Assembly: GCF_000315625.1 (NCBI RefSeq)
Contig: NW_005434659.1
Span: forward strand, 435,714-499,713
From: Guillardia theta CCMP2712
Taxonomy: Eukaryota; Cryptophyceae; Pyrenomonadales; Geminigeraceae
Length of the DNA: 64,000 nt
Direction: 5' to 3'
Part shown: in pieces, positions 31,573-41,727 of the stretch
How positions within the stretch are numbered: the first letter of the stretch is position 1
Layout of the letters: each line of letters opens with the position of its first letter
The notes under the pieces: generated by a model
The model's database searches: none
What the model was told of the DNA's origin: nothing
What the model saw: only the letters and a program-made list of their open reading frames with translations
Translations under genes and position numbers: made by a program

Positions 31573-33906
31573 TCAAGACTCTACCTTCATGCCATGAGAC
31601 CAAATGGTGAAGTAAACATCCCAAATGATACTCCTGCAAGCCGTCAGCGAGCAGGACTGTGTCGACCAGCCCGCCCTACCTGACGTCGAAGTCGAAGAAG
31701 TACATATCCTCCCAAGACATGGCCTTCAGGACCGTGTACATGTTCTCCGACTCGAAAAACCACTGCCAACAAGCAGATCAGCATCCCCTCGTGCTCCTCC
31801 CGGCTCTGCCGACCTCGTTCATGGTGAAGTACTTGAGCACACCAAGGGCGTCCTTGATCTTCTTCATCGTCCTCGCCGCATCTGCCTTGCCCCCCTGCCA
31901 CGTCCCATCCTCACCGCTGCTCTCTGGCAGTTTCCACAGACCTTGAGCCTTGAAACAACGTCATGCGCCACCGCTGGGAGCTGATGCAGCAACAAGTCCA
32001 GCAGCCGGTAGACCGTCGAGCTCCTGGTCCACCTACATCTCCTTTAGCGACAGCAGAGGAGGAGGTGGTGGATTGGGAGGGGAAGGAACTGGGGGCAGGA
32101 TGGTGGAGGCGAGGGGGAAGGCTGTGGGAGACCTGAAGAAGATGGGTCCTCGGCTCTTGTCAGTCGGGTGTCTGTGGTAGTAGCCGGGCATGGCTTCGAG
32201 CATGAACTTCCAAGGGATGGGATTCCTTCCTGAGCTGCCGATGTTGACTATCTTGAGAGAAGATCGGCCTCCAGTGAAAGTCAGTGATTGTGAACGAGAC
32301 AATTCTAGAGAAAGAAATTCTAGAGTTGGGGAGGGGGAGGGAGGAATGCAAGGAGGAGGAGGAGGAAACGGAGAAGGTAAAAGAATCAAAGATGGAATTT
32401 TGACACACCCAAACTTCCTTCCTTCCCAGACGAGACAAACCATGCACAAGAAAGCATGCAGTTGACGACAAAATCGACAGGAATGAAGTCCACAACAAAG
32501 TCATCTCGGCCAGGAGCTACGTGTAGGACCCCAGCTGGAGGGAGCTATGGTCAGTGTCCGGCAGCGTCACAAGGCAACTTTACAACCTGCAACTGCCAAG
32601 ACCAGCCCCGTGGGCCCCACAAGAGTATCAATCCACCCTGACACTCCTGTCAGCCCTCCCTCCCTCCCTCTCCCTCCTCCCTCCTCCCTTCCCCTCCTCC
32701 CTCCCCAACATCCTCCCCCTTCCAACTCCCTCCTCTCATCGCGCCGTGGCTCTGCACCTGGCTCAGGCTCCTTGTACGCACAGGTGACGATGGTCGGCCT
32801 TACGATCAGGTAGGGGAGGCTGATCATTAGAGTCACCGAGTGAGCGGCAGGAGCAGGAAAAGAGCGTCGGGTCTCACCTCTCGCCAAGATCACGTAGGAC
32901 CAGCTCTCCGATACACCTGTGCGAGTTTCCTCACCGTCAGCGCTGCTGGCTCGCCTTGCTCAAGGAGGTCGTACTTGGTCAGGCAGTAGGAGTTGGGCCA
33001 GTGCCCGGAGGATTCGAGGATTTCCTCCGTCATCGCGCTGACTTCCTCTCTCGACATCTTGTCCACCCGCGACTTGAGCTGCCAGTAATCCGCAGGTACC
33101 GACCTGCCCGAACAGTTGACATCCAGCAAACACAACACAACACAAAGTAAGGACAAAGCAAAGGACGGAGTAAAGGCAACGTAAGGACAAAGTAAGGACA
33201 AAGTAAAGCTGGGACTACTCCCACTCTTCCCACCTGAACTCTTCCGGTATGACGTGGTTGGCTCTGACCGGTGCATTGACGTAGGCAGTGGAGACGTGGA
33301 TCAGGGCCTCTAGCTTCTTGATGCTGCCATGAAGGAGCTCTCACCAGCCTCCTCCTCCTCCTCCCCTGTTCTTCTCACCTCTTGCAGATATCAACGAGGT
33401 GGATCATACTGTCCACGTTGATCTTGAAGGCAGTCTTGAGGTGCTCGTTGAAGTTGATGGTAGCAGCGCAATGGAACACATAGTTGACATGCTCCTTCAC
33501 CAGCATGAAGTCCTCCTCCGACATGCCAAACCTTGGCAGGCAGACGTCGCCCTGCACGGCCCTGCACTTGCTCAGAGATTCTGGCCTGACACGACGGAGC
33601 TGGTTGAAACAAGAGGAAGGAAAAATCTCCTCCTGCAAACGTCGCTGGGCGGCGCTGCCGTTCTTGGTGTTTGACCGCAGCAACACGTACACCGTCTCTA
33701 CCTCTGGGCAGCATCGGAGGATCTTCTCGAGAAGAGCCTGACCCCCACCAATCATTGACCGTCACCATGCCTCTCCTCCTTGTTACCTTGCCAAGAAATC
33801 CCGAGCATCCAGTGATGAGGACGCTGCTGCCTGAGAACTGCGACCTGACCCTGGACCCATGGCTGACATCTCCTCTGCCTTTCTCCTTCATGTCTGACTG
33901 TGTCAT
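31573..33906 (-). CDS. Fatty acyl-CoA reductase (alcohol-forming), multi-exon
   Basis: Fatty acyl-CoA reductases use NADPH to make primary fatty alcohols for wax esters or ether lipids, usually at the ER or peroxisome. The exons give the family in order: Rossmann loop SSVLITGCSGFLGK (TGxxGxxG); ILRCCPEVETVYVLLRS; the YVFHCAATINFNEHLKTAF strand; LEALIHVSTAYVNAPVRAN; the active-site PNSYCLTKYDLLE (YxxxK); LPYLIVRPTIV with GWIDTLVGPTG; DFIPVDFVVNCM; and IVNIGSSGRNPIPW. The C-terminal sterile-like part has WFFESENMYTVLKAMSWEDM and FDVR|SIIWDVYFTIWSHG. It ends MKVES with TGA at 31573-31575. The start is the ATG at 33906, 20 residues or more before the Rossmann fold. An open frame continues upstream without an ATG, so a 5' exon is possible. 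No closing membrane anchor is obvious. Confidence 0.88.
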
Positions 33907-34059
33907 CGACGACAGGATCGGTTCCACATACGCCTTTTGCTCTGCACGCCCCTTGTTCTGACTCCCCCCTCCACTCTCTCCCCTCCTGCCCCTACTCCTC
34001 CTGCCTCTCCTCCTCCCTCCCTGCCTTCCGCTGCCACCCCTTCCTCTTCCTCAGGTATC

Positions 34060-34400
34060 AGTCACTCCTCGACGACCTGCCCATCACAGCGGCGATCTGC
34101 GAGCATCCCGAGAAAATCAGGATTCTCGACTCCCAGCCTCACAGATAGATCAGGCGCAAGGATGCGCCGCACCAGGCGCTGCACCTATCCGAGCATGTCC
34201 TGACTGACATCGAGGGGCTCGAGGAATGTGCTGACCTTCTTGTATGGCGTGACAAGCGACATCACCGGGAGGTAGAGGGAGGGGAACACGCGCTATGGTA
34301 GCGAAAGCACGGATGAGGAAGCGCTTGATGTTAGGGAGGACACGATGGCGATGTCGGATAGCAGCAGCAGCAGCCTCCACTGCGTCAAGAGAGGGAGCGG
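34060..34400 (-). other. Possible exons of an unidentified minus-strand gene or 5' part of the reductase gene
   Basis: After an acceptor-like ACCATAG (about 34295), the minus strand reads RVFPSLYLPVMSLVTPYKKV and then STFLEPLD before a donor-like GTCAGT. A second open piece (about 34080-34150) reads RILIFSGCSQIAAVMGRS. They look protein-like but belong to no family I recognise, and I cannot join them to the reductase downstream with certainty. Confidence 0.3.
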
Positions 34401-34406
34401 GTGTTT

Positions 34407-34427
34407 GGGGGGGGGGGGGGGGGGGGG
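34407..34427. repeat. G21 homopolymer
   Basis: An uninterrupted run of 21 G residues on the plus strand. Runs like this are prone to assembly error and could form G-quadruplexes. Confidence 0.9.
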
Positions 34428-34550
34428 AACAAGTGAAGATCCACGTTGCACTTTTGATTCGTACACGTTTGCAGTCTCGCACTCAAGATAAAGTCTATGT
34501 CTTGCCGTACCTGATATGAAATATGATGTGGATGCAACAGTTGTCTTTCA

Positions 34551-34928
34551 TCAGATTAGCGCTGATCTTTTAGCGCTATTCTGATGAAGCGCCCAGCGGT
34601 CCCAGTCTTCCCGCAATCGACTTAGTCTTTCTGCCATTCGTCCATCATTGATATCGTTTACAAACCTTTTCTTGTTGGCTGGCTGAAATGAGAGGAACCC
34701 TAAGGTGTCCATGCTAGTGTAAAAAGAATGATTCGCTTGAGGTTCTGGATGACAGACGTTCATGTACAGAATCTGCTCATGTTTGATTGCATGCTGATCG
34801 TAATGGATGCCCTGGAAATCTTCAGTCGTATGAATAAAACCTGTTGCTCGCTTACATATTACTTGGTTTGCCGATGTGATTTGCAGAAAACAAGTGTATT
34901 CAAAATGATTCTTCAAGTCTACAACCAT
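34551..34928 (-). CDS. Uncertain open frame, unknown
   Basis: A 125-codon open frame. Its C-terminal third (NDGRMAERLSRLREDWDRWA, then LHQNSAKRSALI) looks like a real helical, charged segment, while the upstream part is rich in His, Cys and Gln and looks less like protein. An acceptor-like sequence near 34665 would leave just the convincing part as a last exon. No family is recognised and no partner exon was found. Confidence 0.25.
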   Translation of the reverse strand: MVVDLKNHFEYTCFLQITSANQVICKRATGFIHTTEDFQGIHYDQHAIKHEQILYMNVCHPEPQANHSFYTSMDTLGFLSFQPANKKRFVNDINDGRMAERLSRLREDWDRWALHQNSAKRSALI

Positions 34929-35228
34929 TCAGGGCTTCTGCCATGTGGAACAATGATGTTTGAGCCTGTCACACCGTCGAGCATGCAAATACACACATTT
35001 ACATCAGGTCTCTCAGATTATCATATCAACATTCAGCCCGCTATCGTAAGGACATTAGGGTTATCAGCATTCTTTAATGGGCTTATCAAAAATGCACTCT
35101 TTTCAACGACATCAATACGTGCATTCTGTAAAGATCTAGTCCTTAGCTTGTCGAAAGCGATTGCCTACACGTCAAATCAAATCTCATCTAGCGAGTACTG
35201 CTGCTTTACGTCTCCTTACCTTTGTCCG

Positions 35229-36806
35229 TCATATGTCACCAGACTGGTCAAACTCAGCGTCATTGTTGTCATGACCAAGTTTAGGCATGTTAAACACAAA
35301 GCGATCCGCTCCGCCCGCGCTGCTGATTTCAAGCCTGCTCAAGAATTCTGCGAGGTCCAGATAGATCCTGCGGTAGTGAGCCACGGACTCTCGTTGCCGA
35401 GCATCTGTCGTCCTGCCCATTTCGGTCAACATCCTTGCCAACTCTATCTCAGTGAGAAAGGCCCAAGGCTTTCCACATTTCTCTGATGTATGCTCCCACC
35501 CTGAGGTGGACTTCCTGATGCAGGCGGCAACGTAGGGTTGTGGGTACATGTTTGATCTCGCTGGATGTGTAAATTTGTCTGCTGGCACTGCAAATCCTCG
35601 AGATGACAACTCTCGACCCAGCTCGTTGGCAAAGAACATAACCTGAGCATGCAACAACCTCGCCAAGTGACCCTCAGGGCTCTCTTGCTGCTGCAGACCA
35701 CCACTCTGATTACTTACAGGCGTAAGAATGCTGGTCGGATTGGCTGTATAACCTGAGATGATTGCCCCAGCATACTGTGGCTTCATGTCTGGAAGAGGCC
35801 AATCGGCTTTGGGCATTCCACCTACCTTCCTCCAACCCCTACTTGCCATGCGGATCCCATTGCCTGGATTGCCTCCTCCATAAAACTCACGGTACCACTT
35901 GCCGAAATCTCTTCTCAGCCTTTCGAGAGCTCTTTGAGAGAACTGATCCGACAAGCAAGGGGTCAAGAAATAGTCAGAATGCATCAGAAGAAGCTTGTTG
36001 GTCGTATTGATTGCTGGCGCAAGGTCCAGCACCACATATGTAGCTCCAACTGAGTACGCCGCCCTCCAGATCTGATGAAAGAGAATTCCAGGACAATTAT
36101 GCAGTTCTGCAGCCTCTTGACCCATATTGATCTGTTGGAATTTTTGAGTAAGAAAAGCATCAATGCGTTCAAACTCTTCTCCTGCAGCTACAAAAAACAG
36201 GCGCTTGTTGTTCCTAGTTCCTGGACCATCTGGAACCTCGAAAGCATGTGGCACGCAAAGCTCAGCAGTGCCGTTTGTATCTCGGAATTTCCTCGATGCT
36301 GCTTCAAGCGAGATGGAAGAACCCGTGCGGAGGCCCCGTGGCAGCCTTGATGATAAGTAAGCTAAGTAATCGCCTGCTATCTCGTCATGCTGATCTGTGT
36401 AAACGGCCTTGCGAAATGCCAGTTGCAAGAGATTCTGCTGCCCGTCGCAATCGACCATGAGAACCTTGTTGTGTGAATTGCTTGCAAGCGCAAAGGCCAA
36501 GGAATGTGTTGTGGTGGTTTTAGCGACACCTCCCTTGTTGTTCCAGACCACGATGATCTTGGGACGATAGCTTTGAAGGCCTGCCAACTGGGTTGGGCCG
36601 CCTTCCTCCGGTACAAAATGATCCATATGAGTGACTGCGATTTCATGTTTCCTCGGCCGGTTGGTCACAGGTAGTTCCGCAGCTCGCTGATCGTTGGCAC
36701 CAGCTCGTCGTTCCTCACAATCTCGATATTCCGTGAGCGGAAACTCGATCTTCCGCGGTCCAGCGTTAACACGCTGGTAGATGTCATTCTCTGGGACAGG
36801 AGGCAT
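35229..36806 (-). CDS. ParA/Soj-type deviant Walker ATPase, intronless, 525 aa
   Basis: ParA ATPases move plasmids, chromosomes or other cargo by ATP-dependent DNA or surface binding. All hallmarks are present: deviant Walker A with signature lysine (VVWNNKGGVAKTTTTHSLA), switch I-like strand with MVDCDGQQNLL, and Walker B-like YVVLDLAPAINTTNKLLL followed by DYFLTPCLSDQFSQRALERL. An approximately 85-residue charged N-terminal extension precedes the ATPase. The C-terminal half carries an insertion-rich extension (GAIISGYTANPTSILTP, then a conserved-looking helix-rich end). At 525 aa it is about twice the length of bacterial ParA. It is intronless among intron-rich genes. No ParB-like partner is visible nearby. 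The eukaryotic ParA relatives Nbp35/Ind1 and Get3 lack this combination, so a transferred or mobile-element gene is plausible. The start is the first ATG of the frame. A downstream antisense open frame is a shadow. Confidence 0.85.
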   Translation of the reverse strand: MPPVPENDIYQRVNAGPRKIEFPLTEYRDCEERRAGANDQRAAELPVTNRPRKHEIAVTHMDHFVPEEGGPTQLAGLQSYRPKIIVVWNNKGGVAKTTTTHSLAFALASNSHNKVLMVDCDGQQNLLQLAFRKAVYTDQHDEIAGDYLAYLSSRLPRGLRTGSSISLEAASRKFRDTNGTAELCVPHAFEVPDGPGTRNNKRLFFVAAGEEFERIDAFLTQKFQQINMGQEAAELHNCPGILFHQIWRAAYSVGATYVVLDLAPAINTTNKLLLMHSDYFLTPCLSDQFSQRALERLRRDFGKWYREFYGGGNPGNGIRMASRGWRKVGGMPKADWPLPDMKPQYAGAIISGYTANPTSILTPVSNQSGGLQQQESPEGHLARLLHAQVMFFANELGRELSSRGFAVPADKFTHPARSNMYPQPYVAACIRKSTSGWEHTSEKCGKPWAFLTEIELARMLTEMGRTTDARQRESVAHYRRIYLDLAEFLSRLEISSAGGADRFVFNMPKLGHDNNDAEFDQSGDI

Positions 36807-37330
36807 GTCTTCTAACGATGGATCAGGCTTCAAGCTTTCACTACAGTCGACGGTCGTGAGTCGTGCACCCTTGGAGGTGCTGAGACGGCGGGACTCCGGG
36901 GAGCGAAGCCGCGGTACTGCCTAGACTTAAGCAGCGGCTTGACAACGAACCCCTACTGTACTGTGAGTCTAAAACTCGAAGTAGTATACTATGACGGTCC
37001 CATTATAGTTCTCACTGTGACTGGTAACTCAACCTGATTTTAATTATCACAGTACAAGTAGTACCATCAAACATTTTTGATTTCAATACTGTGGGAGTAT
37101 TTTTAAAAAAACCTTGCTGGGAACAGCTATGAAATAAGGTCGCTGGGAACGGTCGTAGTATTGAGCTTTGAGTAAAGTCGGTCAAAAAAAAATTGAGTGA
37201 CTCCAACGCAACGGAAAATGTCAATTAAAAGCAGAGTCAGGGGCCGCTGGCGGGCCTCTCCCGTCCGAGTCACCCGGACCCTGGGCCCGGCTCGGGGTCC
37301 GGCATATTTATATAGCGCTTATCGGGCTGG
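36807..37330. other. Spacer: AT-rich block abutting GC-rich island, upstream of TFIIH p52
   Basis: About 36960-37220 is AT-rich with GTAGTA and ACTGTG words. About 37225-37300 is a GC-rich island (GGGCCCGG, GTCACCCGG). No gene is seen. It must hold promoters for the divergent ParA-type and p52 genes. Confidence 0.5.
37305..37314 (+). promoter_or_regulatory. TATA-like element before TFIIH p52 gene
   Basis: TATTTATATA lies 16 bases before the ATG of the p52 gene, in otherwise GC-rich sequence. If it is a TATA box, the transcript would start very near or inside the first codons, so it may instead act for an unseen upstream start or be chance. Confidence 0.2.
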
Positions 37331-39261
37331 ATGAGGGTCGTGGAGGACATGGCATGGGAGGTATGCAGGACGGTGGGGGAGCTGCCGGAGAGCGCGTGCT
37401 CGAAGCTCTACGAGAACCAGTGGGCCTGCGTCTCTATGATGAGGCTGATGCCTCCTCTCGGCAGACAGCTGCTCATGCGCCTCGTGCATCTCGGGCAAGA
37501 GCGGGTGGAGCTGCTGCGATGGGTAGACGAGGGAGAGGTTCAGCGACAGAGGTTGGAGGAGGTTGTGAGGAAAATGGAAGAAGTTAAGATTCTGTACTTG
37601 GACGAAGATGTGAAAGAATCAGATGGTGTTTCGGTCAGGATCAATCCAACGTTCAGCGAGAGGATCCTCCAGTTCCTTTTGCAGAGGGATACGTCTCCAT
37701 GGAGCAAGGGAAGGATCATGGGAGATAGTCCGGACACGACGGCTGAGGAGCTCCAACAATGGGCCCAAAATCGATGGGAGAGTATCCTACACTACATGGT
37801 GAGTCCGGGACTAGATCCCATGAAACGGCCCGAGCCAGGATGGAAGCCAACAAAGTGGGTGAGGGGGATTCTGGTAGGGGAGGACAAGAACGGAAATAGC
37901 TTCATGATGTCTCTGCAAAACCTTGCGCCGAAAATCACTGCCTTTGGGTTTCAATTCTTACTTCGTCCTCTTCGCAATCAAATCCTTCAGATGCTGATGC
38001 ACGTGCTCACCAAGAAAGGGTCCGAGAACAAGGACCTTCAGGACAGTCTCTCGTGCATTTTTCAGCTCAGCTTCTGCACTCTTGGGGCGGGATATCGTTT
38101 GGACCTTCTGTCTCGTAGCAACCAGGAGCTGATAACTTCTTTACATGACCTGGGAGCTGTATACTTCAAGCCGAACGATAGACAATACTTCTTCCCAACA
38201 CCACTGATCGTCAATCTTTGCACAGAAAGTGAAGTTCCATCAGGGCCCTCGACAGACGCAGGTCTCCAAAGAGTCATACATGACGTGTGAATTTATCGTG
38301 ACTTTGTACGAAGGTGTGGCAGATGAATTCAGCGCAGAGCCTGCAGCTGGGGTGGGGATGGGAAGATGCATAATAGTAGAAACAAATTATCGGATTTACG
38401 CGTATACAACCTCAGCACTACAAGAACAGGTACTTTCGCTTCCTCTCTCTTCTTCTCTCATTCTCATTGCTGACAATTTGTTGGTCAGATCTTGAGGTTG
38501 TTTACTCGGCCGATCTACAAATTCCCGCACATGATTATTGCAGTCATCACCCGGGAGAGTATCAGAAATGCTCTGGTAAGGGGGATTACTGCATCGCAGG
38601 TGCGTCAAATCAAAGAAAGCTTTGTTCTCACTGGATACGTTTGGCTCACTTTATCACCAGATCATCGAATATCTTAGAATGCATGCTCATCCTCAGGTGT
38701 GAATAATCACCTTGTCGTGTTCTGAAAAATGACGTCAACGACAGTGCCTTGAAAACTGGCCTATTGTTCCAGAAGTTGTAACAGATCAGGTGAGGCAGAT
38801 ACAGCTGCAAATGTTGAATGTTGTGCAAGCTGACGCAATCAATAGATCTGTTTTTGGGAACAAGAAAGATGCCGAATTCGTGCGGAACCAGCGGTTCTTG
38901 TCTTGTTCCTGCTTTCTGGTGCCTTTTGACTCGAGCAATGTGTAGGTTGCGTATCATAATTTTTTCAGTGGGGAGGCTCATAGAGCGGTGTGCTGCTTTG
39001 TCTTCTCTTTTTCGCGTCCCATGACATGGCTTGTCTCGTACCAACAGTGCGAGAAAGAAGCGCGCAGGTTGAAATTCAACGACAAGGGACCTGGCGAAGT
39101 TGCCAAGCGCGAAGCTTGCTTGTACAGCGACACCAGCGAACAGCTACTTGTAATCTTTCAACTTGTTGAACATGCGCTTGTTTCTCACTGCTGAGTAGGT
39201 GGTTCCTGAAGCTGCTGATCCCCTCATTCGCAAATTTATTGAAACGTCAATAAACGAGTGA
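37331..39261 (+). CDS. GTF2H4: TFIIH subunit p52 (Tfb2/GTF2H4)
   Basis: Tfb2/p52 anchors and activates the XPB helicase within TFIIH, for transcription start and nucleotide excision repair. The first exon reads LYENQWACVSMMRLMPPLGR then QLLMRLVHL, as in p52. It continues with FSERILQFLL, MMSLQNLAPKITAFGFQFLL and YRLDLLSRSNQELITSLHDL. Later exons are the highly conserved CIIVETNYRIYAYTTSALQE (ends 38429), 38489-38599 (ILRLFTRPIYKFPHMIIAVI then TRESIRNAL), 38661-38696 (IIEYLRMHAHPQ) and CLENWPIVPEVVTDQ (from about 38747). The C-terminal exons CEKEARRLKFNDKGPG to SDTSEQLL|VVPEAADPLIRKFIE match the Tfb5-binding end. Splice phases agree. The stop is TGA at 39259-39261. The one unclear border is around 38220-38370. 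Confidence 0.93.
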
Positions 39262-39901
39262 CGCGAGTGACTTTCTAGCCTATCACCTTGAGCTTCAAGA
39301 GGCCTCGTGCACTTGCTCAGCTCATAGCAAATTACTCGTCACCTCGGCAAGAGTATGATGAATGAAATGCTTACAGCCATGACTGACAGACTGCCGAGGG
39401 TGTGACTTACTTTTGCCCAGCGCACCCTCATCGAAGTGCAGACTCATTGTAACTTTTTAAGTTCTCGTCGATGCTTCTCCGACAAAGGCACCATAGAAAA
39501 TCAAGCAGCTTTTCATACAAAGTCTCATTTGATTCTATTTGTATTCGAATCTTCTGAACAGCAACATCCATTGTACTTGCAGACACCGGAATGCAATACC
39601 CGCTGAGTCCGGGAAGTGAATGCAGTGTAGCATCTGACAATCTACTCTGTCTGAGTTGAAACTGACATGCATCTTGCTTCTCATATCACACGTCGAGGTC
39701 TTGTCTTGCATTTCATTCAGCAGCATGCCATTCATCTATGGCATCACTCAAACGGTCCAATTCAAATTCCGTAGCCCGGACCTACCTAGAACCCCGACCC
39801 CCCTCTATACTATTGACTACCCCCATCTTCTCCCTACATAGCGACCTCTGTGAGGTAGTCAGATTCGGCCAGGTTTGAATTCACCGAAGAGCGGCATAAA
39901 T
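39262..39901. other. Spacer without a recognised gene
   Basis: Short open frames on both strands have no resemblance. About 39770-39845 is a small block rich in CCCC and CTACC. This region must contain the p52 3' UTR and the promoter of the CENP-C-like gene. Confidence 0.5.
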
Positions 39902-41188
39902 ATGCTGTCGGCGGCACATGGCGTCAAAGCGAAGAGGAGCAGCACGATGGACGTCATGAGCACCATTCTTGAAGAGACGCGCAGAATATCAACCTCTTCT
40001 CTCTCATCATCTCAGCTTGATCAAGATATCAGCTCGGATGATTTAGAGTCATGTCTTTATAATACAATCAGTGGATTGATCTCTACAGATTCAACCCCAA
40101 TCAAGCAGTCAAGCTCAGATTTCTCGGTCGATGAATCAAATTTCGAAATCGAAGTTGCACGAAGAAGAATTCTCGACTTGGCCCAGAAGATTGGTCTCTA
40201 TGTGTTTTCATGCCTCATGGCTGGGAATGACAAACAAGAGGTAAGAAGTATACTTGTAGATTTCTTGAAGACGTCTCGGGGAAACGGCAGCAACTTGAGC
40301 TCCTCAGCAACCGAAGGGACAAGTGAAGATTTTCAAGATGAGATGGATTCTGGTATCGACCACTTTTCATCGACCAGCGAACTGGATAGTAGTCTCAGTT
40401 TCGAGGATGAAGTCGACAGCAGATTGTGTTCTACACCAGACTCTGTCAAATATATGGTTCCAACGAGTTCAATCAAAGTCAACAATATGCTAGATTATGA
40501 CCGCTCATCTGTATGCTCGAAGGAACATTCATCATCAAAACAATCCGGCGAGATATACCGTTGCTTTGAAGCATCTGGCAGAAACAAGTCTGATGATAAG
40601 AATTCAAACAGAGGGAGCATATCGGAATTCATCGCAAACCTCGGTACAATATTTCCGGAGCTTCTTGAATCATATCACTCTCAACCGTCTCGCACGAATC
40701 AACAAGACACAAGCATGGATACGGATGCTGATATGCCTGAGGCGTGTGATATTGGGTCAAACACAAAGAAAGACTCTAGTGACATGTCATTGTGCTCCTC
40801 GCCTGCAAAGTTATCAAACAAGTCGAACTTTGATCGAGCAAAGTCTGATTCTTCGATCGTTTCGGCAAACATGCAGTCAGTCGACCGACTCACCGAGGAT
40901 GAAAACAGCTCACACTCGATGGAGATTGCATCGCACATGGTCAATGAGGTTAACGCAAGCATCATGACATCTTTGAGCTATGCCAAGAGCGTTCTCAGCG
41001 ATTCCTACAAGCCAAGCGGCCTGATGTGTGCTGTGCAGAAACAGACTCGAAGGAGTGCAAGAAAGAGAATGAGACCTTTGCAGTTCTGGAGGCATGAAAG
41101 GATCGAGTACCAGAGGAAAAATGGTTCAGTAGTTCCTGAAATATCGTGTATCTTCGTCCTGACGCCGAACTCAAAGAAACGCGCGTAG
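39902..41188 (+). CDS. CENP-C/Mif2-type kinetochore protein candidate, without cupin domain
   Basis: This 428-residue intronless protein is mostly disordered, rich in Ser, Asp and Thr. Near the C terminus it has RRSARKRMRPLQFWRHERIE, close to the CENP-C motif (RRSxRxxxxPxxYW) that docks CENP-C onto the CENP-A nucleosome. After it come about 25 residues (VPEISCIFVLTPNSKKRA) and the stop, so the cupin dimerisation domain found in animals and fungi is absent or lies in an exon I did not find. A helical segment (EVARRRILDLAQKIGLYVFS then CLMAGNDKQEVRSIL) near residue 90 and another (SISEFIANLGTIFPELLESY) might bind other kinetochore parts. The disorder is also typical of CENP-C. The start is the first ATG. 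A different chromatin protein with a similar basic-aromatic motif is the alternative. Confidence 0.65.
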   Translation: MLSAAHGVKAKRSSTMDVMSTILEETRRISTSSLSSSQLDQDISSDDLESCLYNTISGLISTDSTPIKQSSSDFSVDESNFEIEVARRRILDLAQKIGLYVFSCLMAGNDKQEVRSILVDFLKTSRGNGSNLSSSATEGTSEDFQDEMDSGIDHFSSTSELDSSLSFEDEVDSRLCSTPDSVKYMVPTSSIKVNNMLDYDRSSVCSKEHSSSKQSGEIYRCFEASGRNKSDDKNSNRGSISEFIANLGTIFPELLESYHSQPSRTNQQDTSMDTDADMPEACDIGSNTKKDSSDMSLCSSPAKLSNKSNFDRAKSDSSIVSANMQSVDRLTEDENSSHSMEIASHMVNEVNASIMTSLSYAKSVLSDSYKPSGLMCAVQKQTRRSARKRMRPLQFWRHERIEYQRKNGSVVPEISCIFVLTPNSKKRA

Positions 41189-41727
41189 CATTTTCATGAG
41201 CCAAAAAAGGCGATGAAGAGCTTTCGACTTGTTGATGCTCATATTAATATTCTCTCGCAAACAGTGACTTGTCTGAAGTTGAATGTTGCTATTACAAAGC
41301 AGTGATTAGAAACAACTATGAATACCATGGAAGTTGAAATTTGATCTGCACAAAGATTAGTCGTTCATGTAAGGAATCTTATACCTTGGACAAGCATTAC
41401 ATTTTCATATCCTGCAAAGCATTTAAACCCTGCCCTCTATTCTTTGAATTACCTGCTGTTGCGAAACAAAAGTTTTTCGAGGGGACTGATTTCATGTTCT
41501 TTGAATTCAATGATCTGCAAACTCAAGTCAGAATATCAAAGTCTCTGCGCAGGTCAAGCTTCCTGCATGCGAGGGATCCCGTTGTTGTCTAAGACTACCA
41601 TAGCACACTACAGCAGGACATCAATGACCCGTCCACCCTTTAGAAGAACTCGTCACATCATCGTCATCGTGTTCTATTTTAGTCCGGTCGGGCCTCCATG
41701 TGATGATTGTGAATAGGTAATCCTTCA
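41189..41727. other. Spacer between convergent genes
   Basis: The sequence is AT-leaning and has only short open frames. It should contain the 3' ends of the CENP-C-like and MORN genes. I looked here for a cupin-type exon and saw none. Confidence 0.45.

Noticed and set aside
34728-35486. 252-codon plus-strand open frame
   Set aside because: Most of its distal part is antisense to the ParA-type gene, composition is not protein-like, and no motif is seen.
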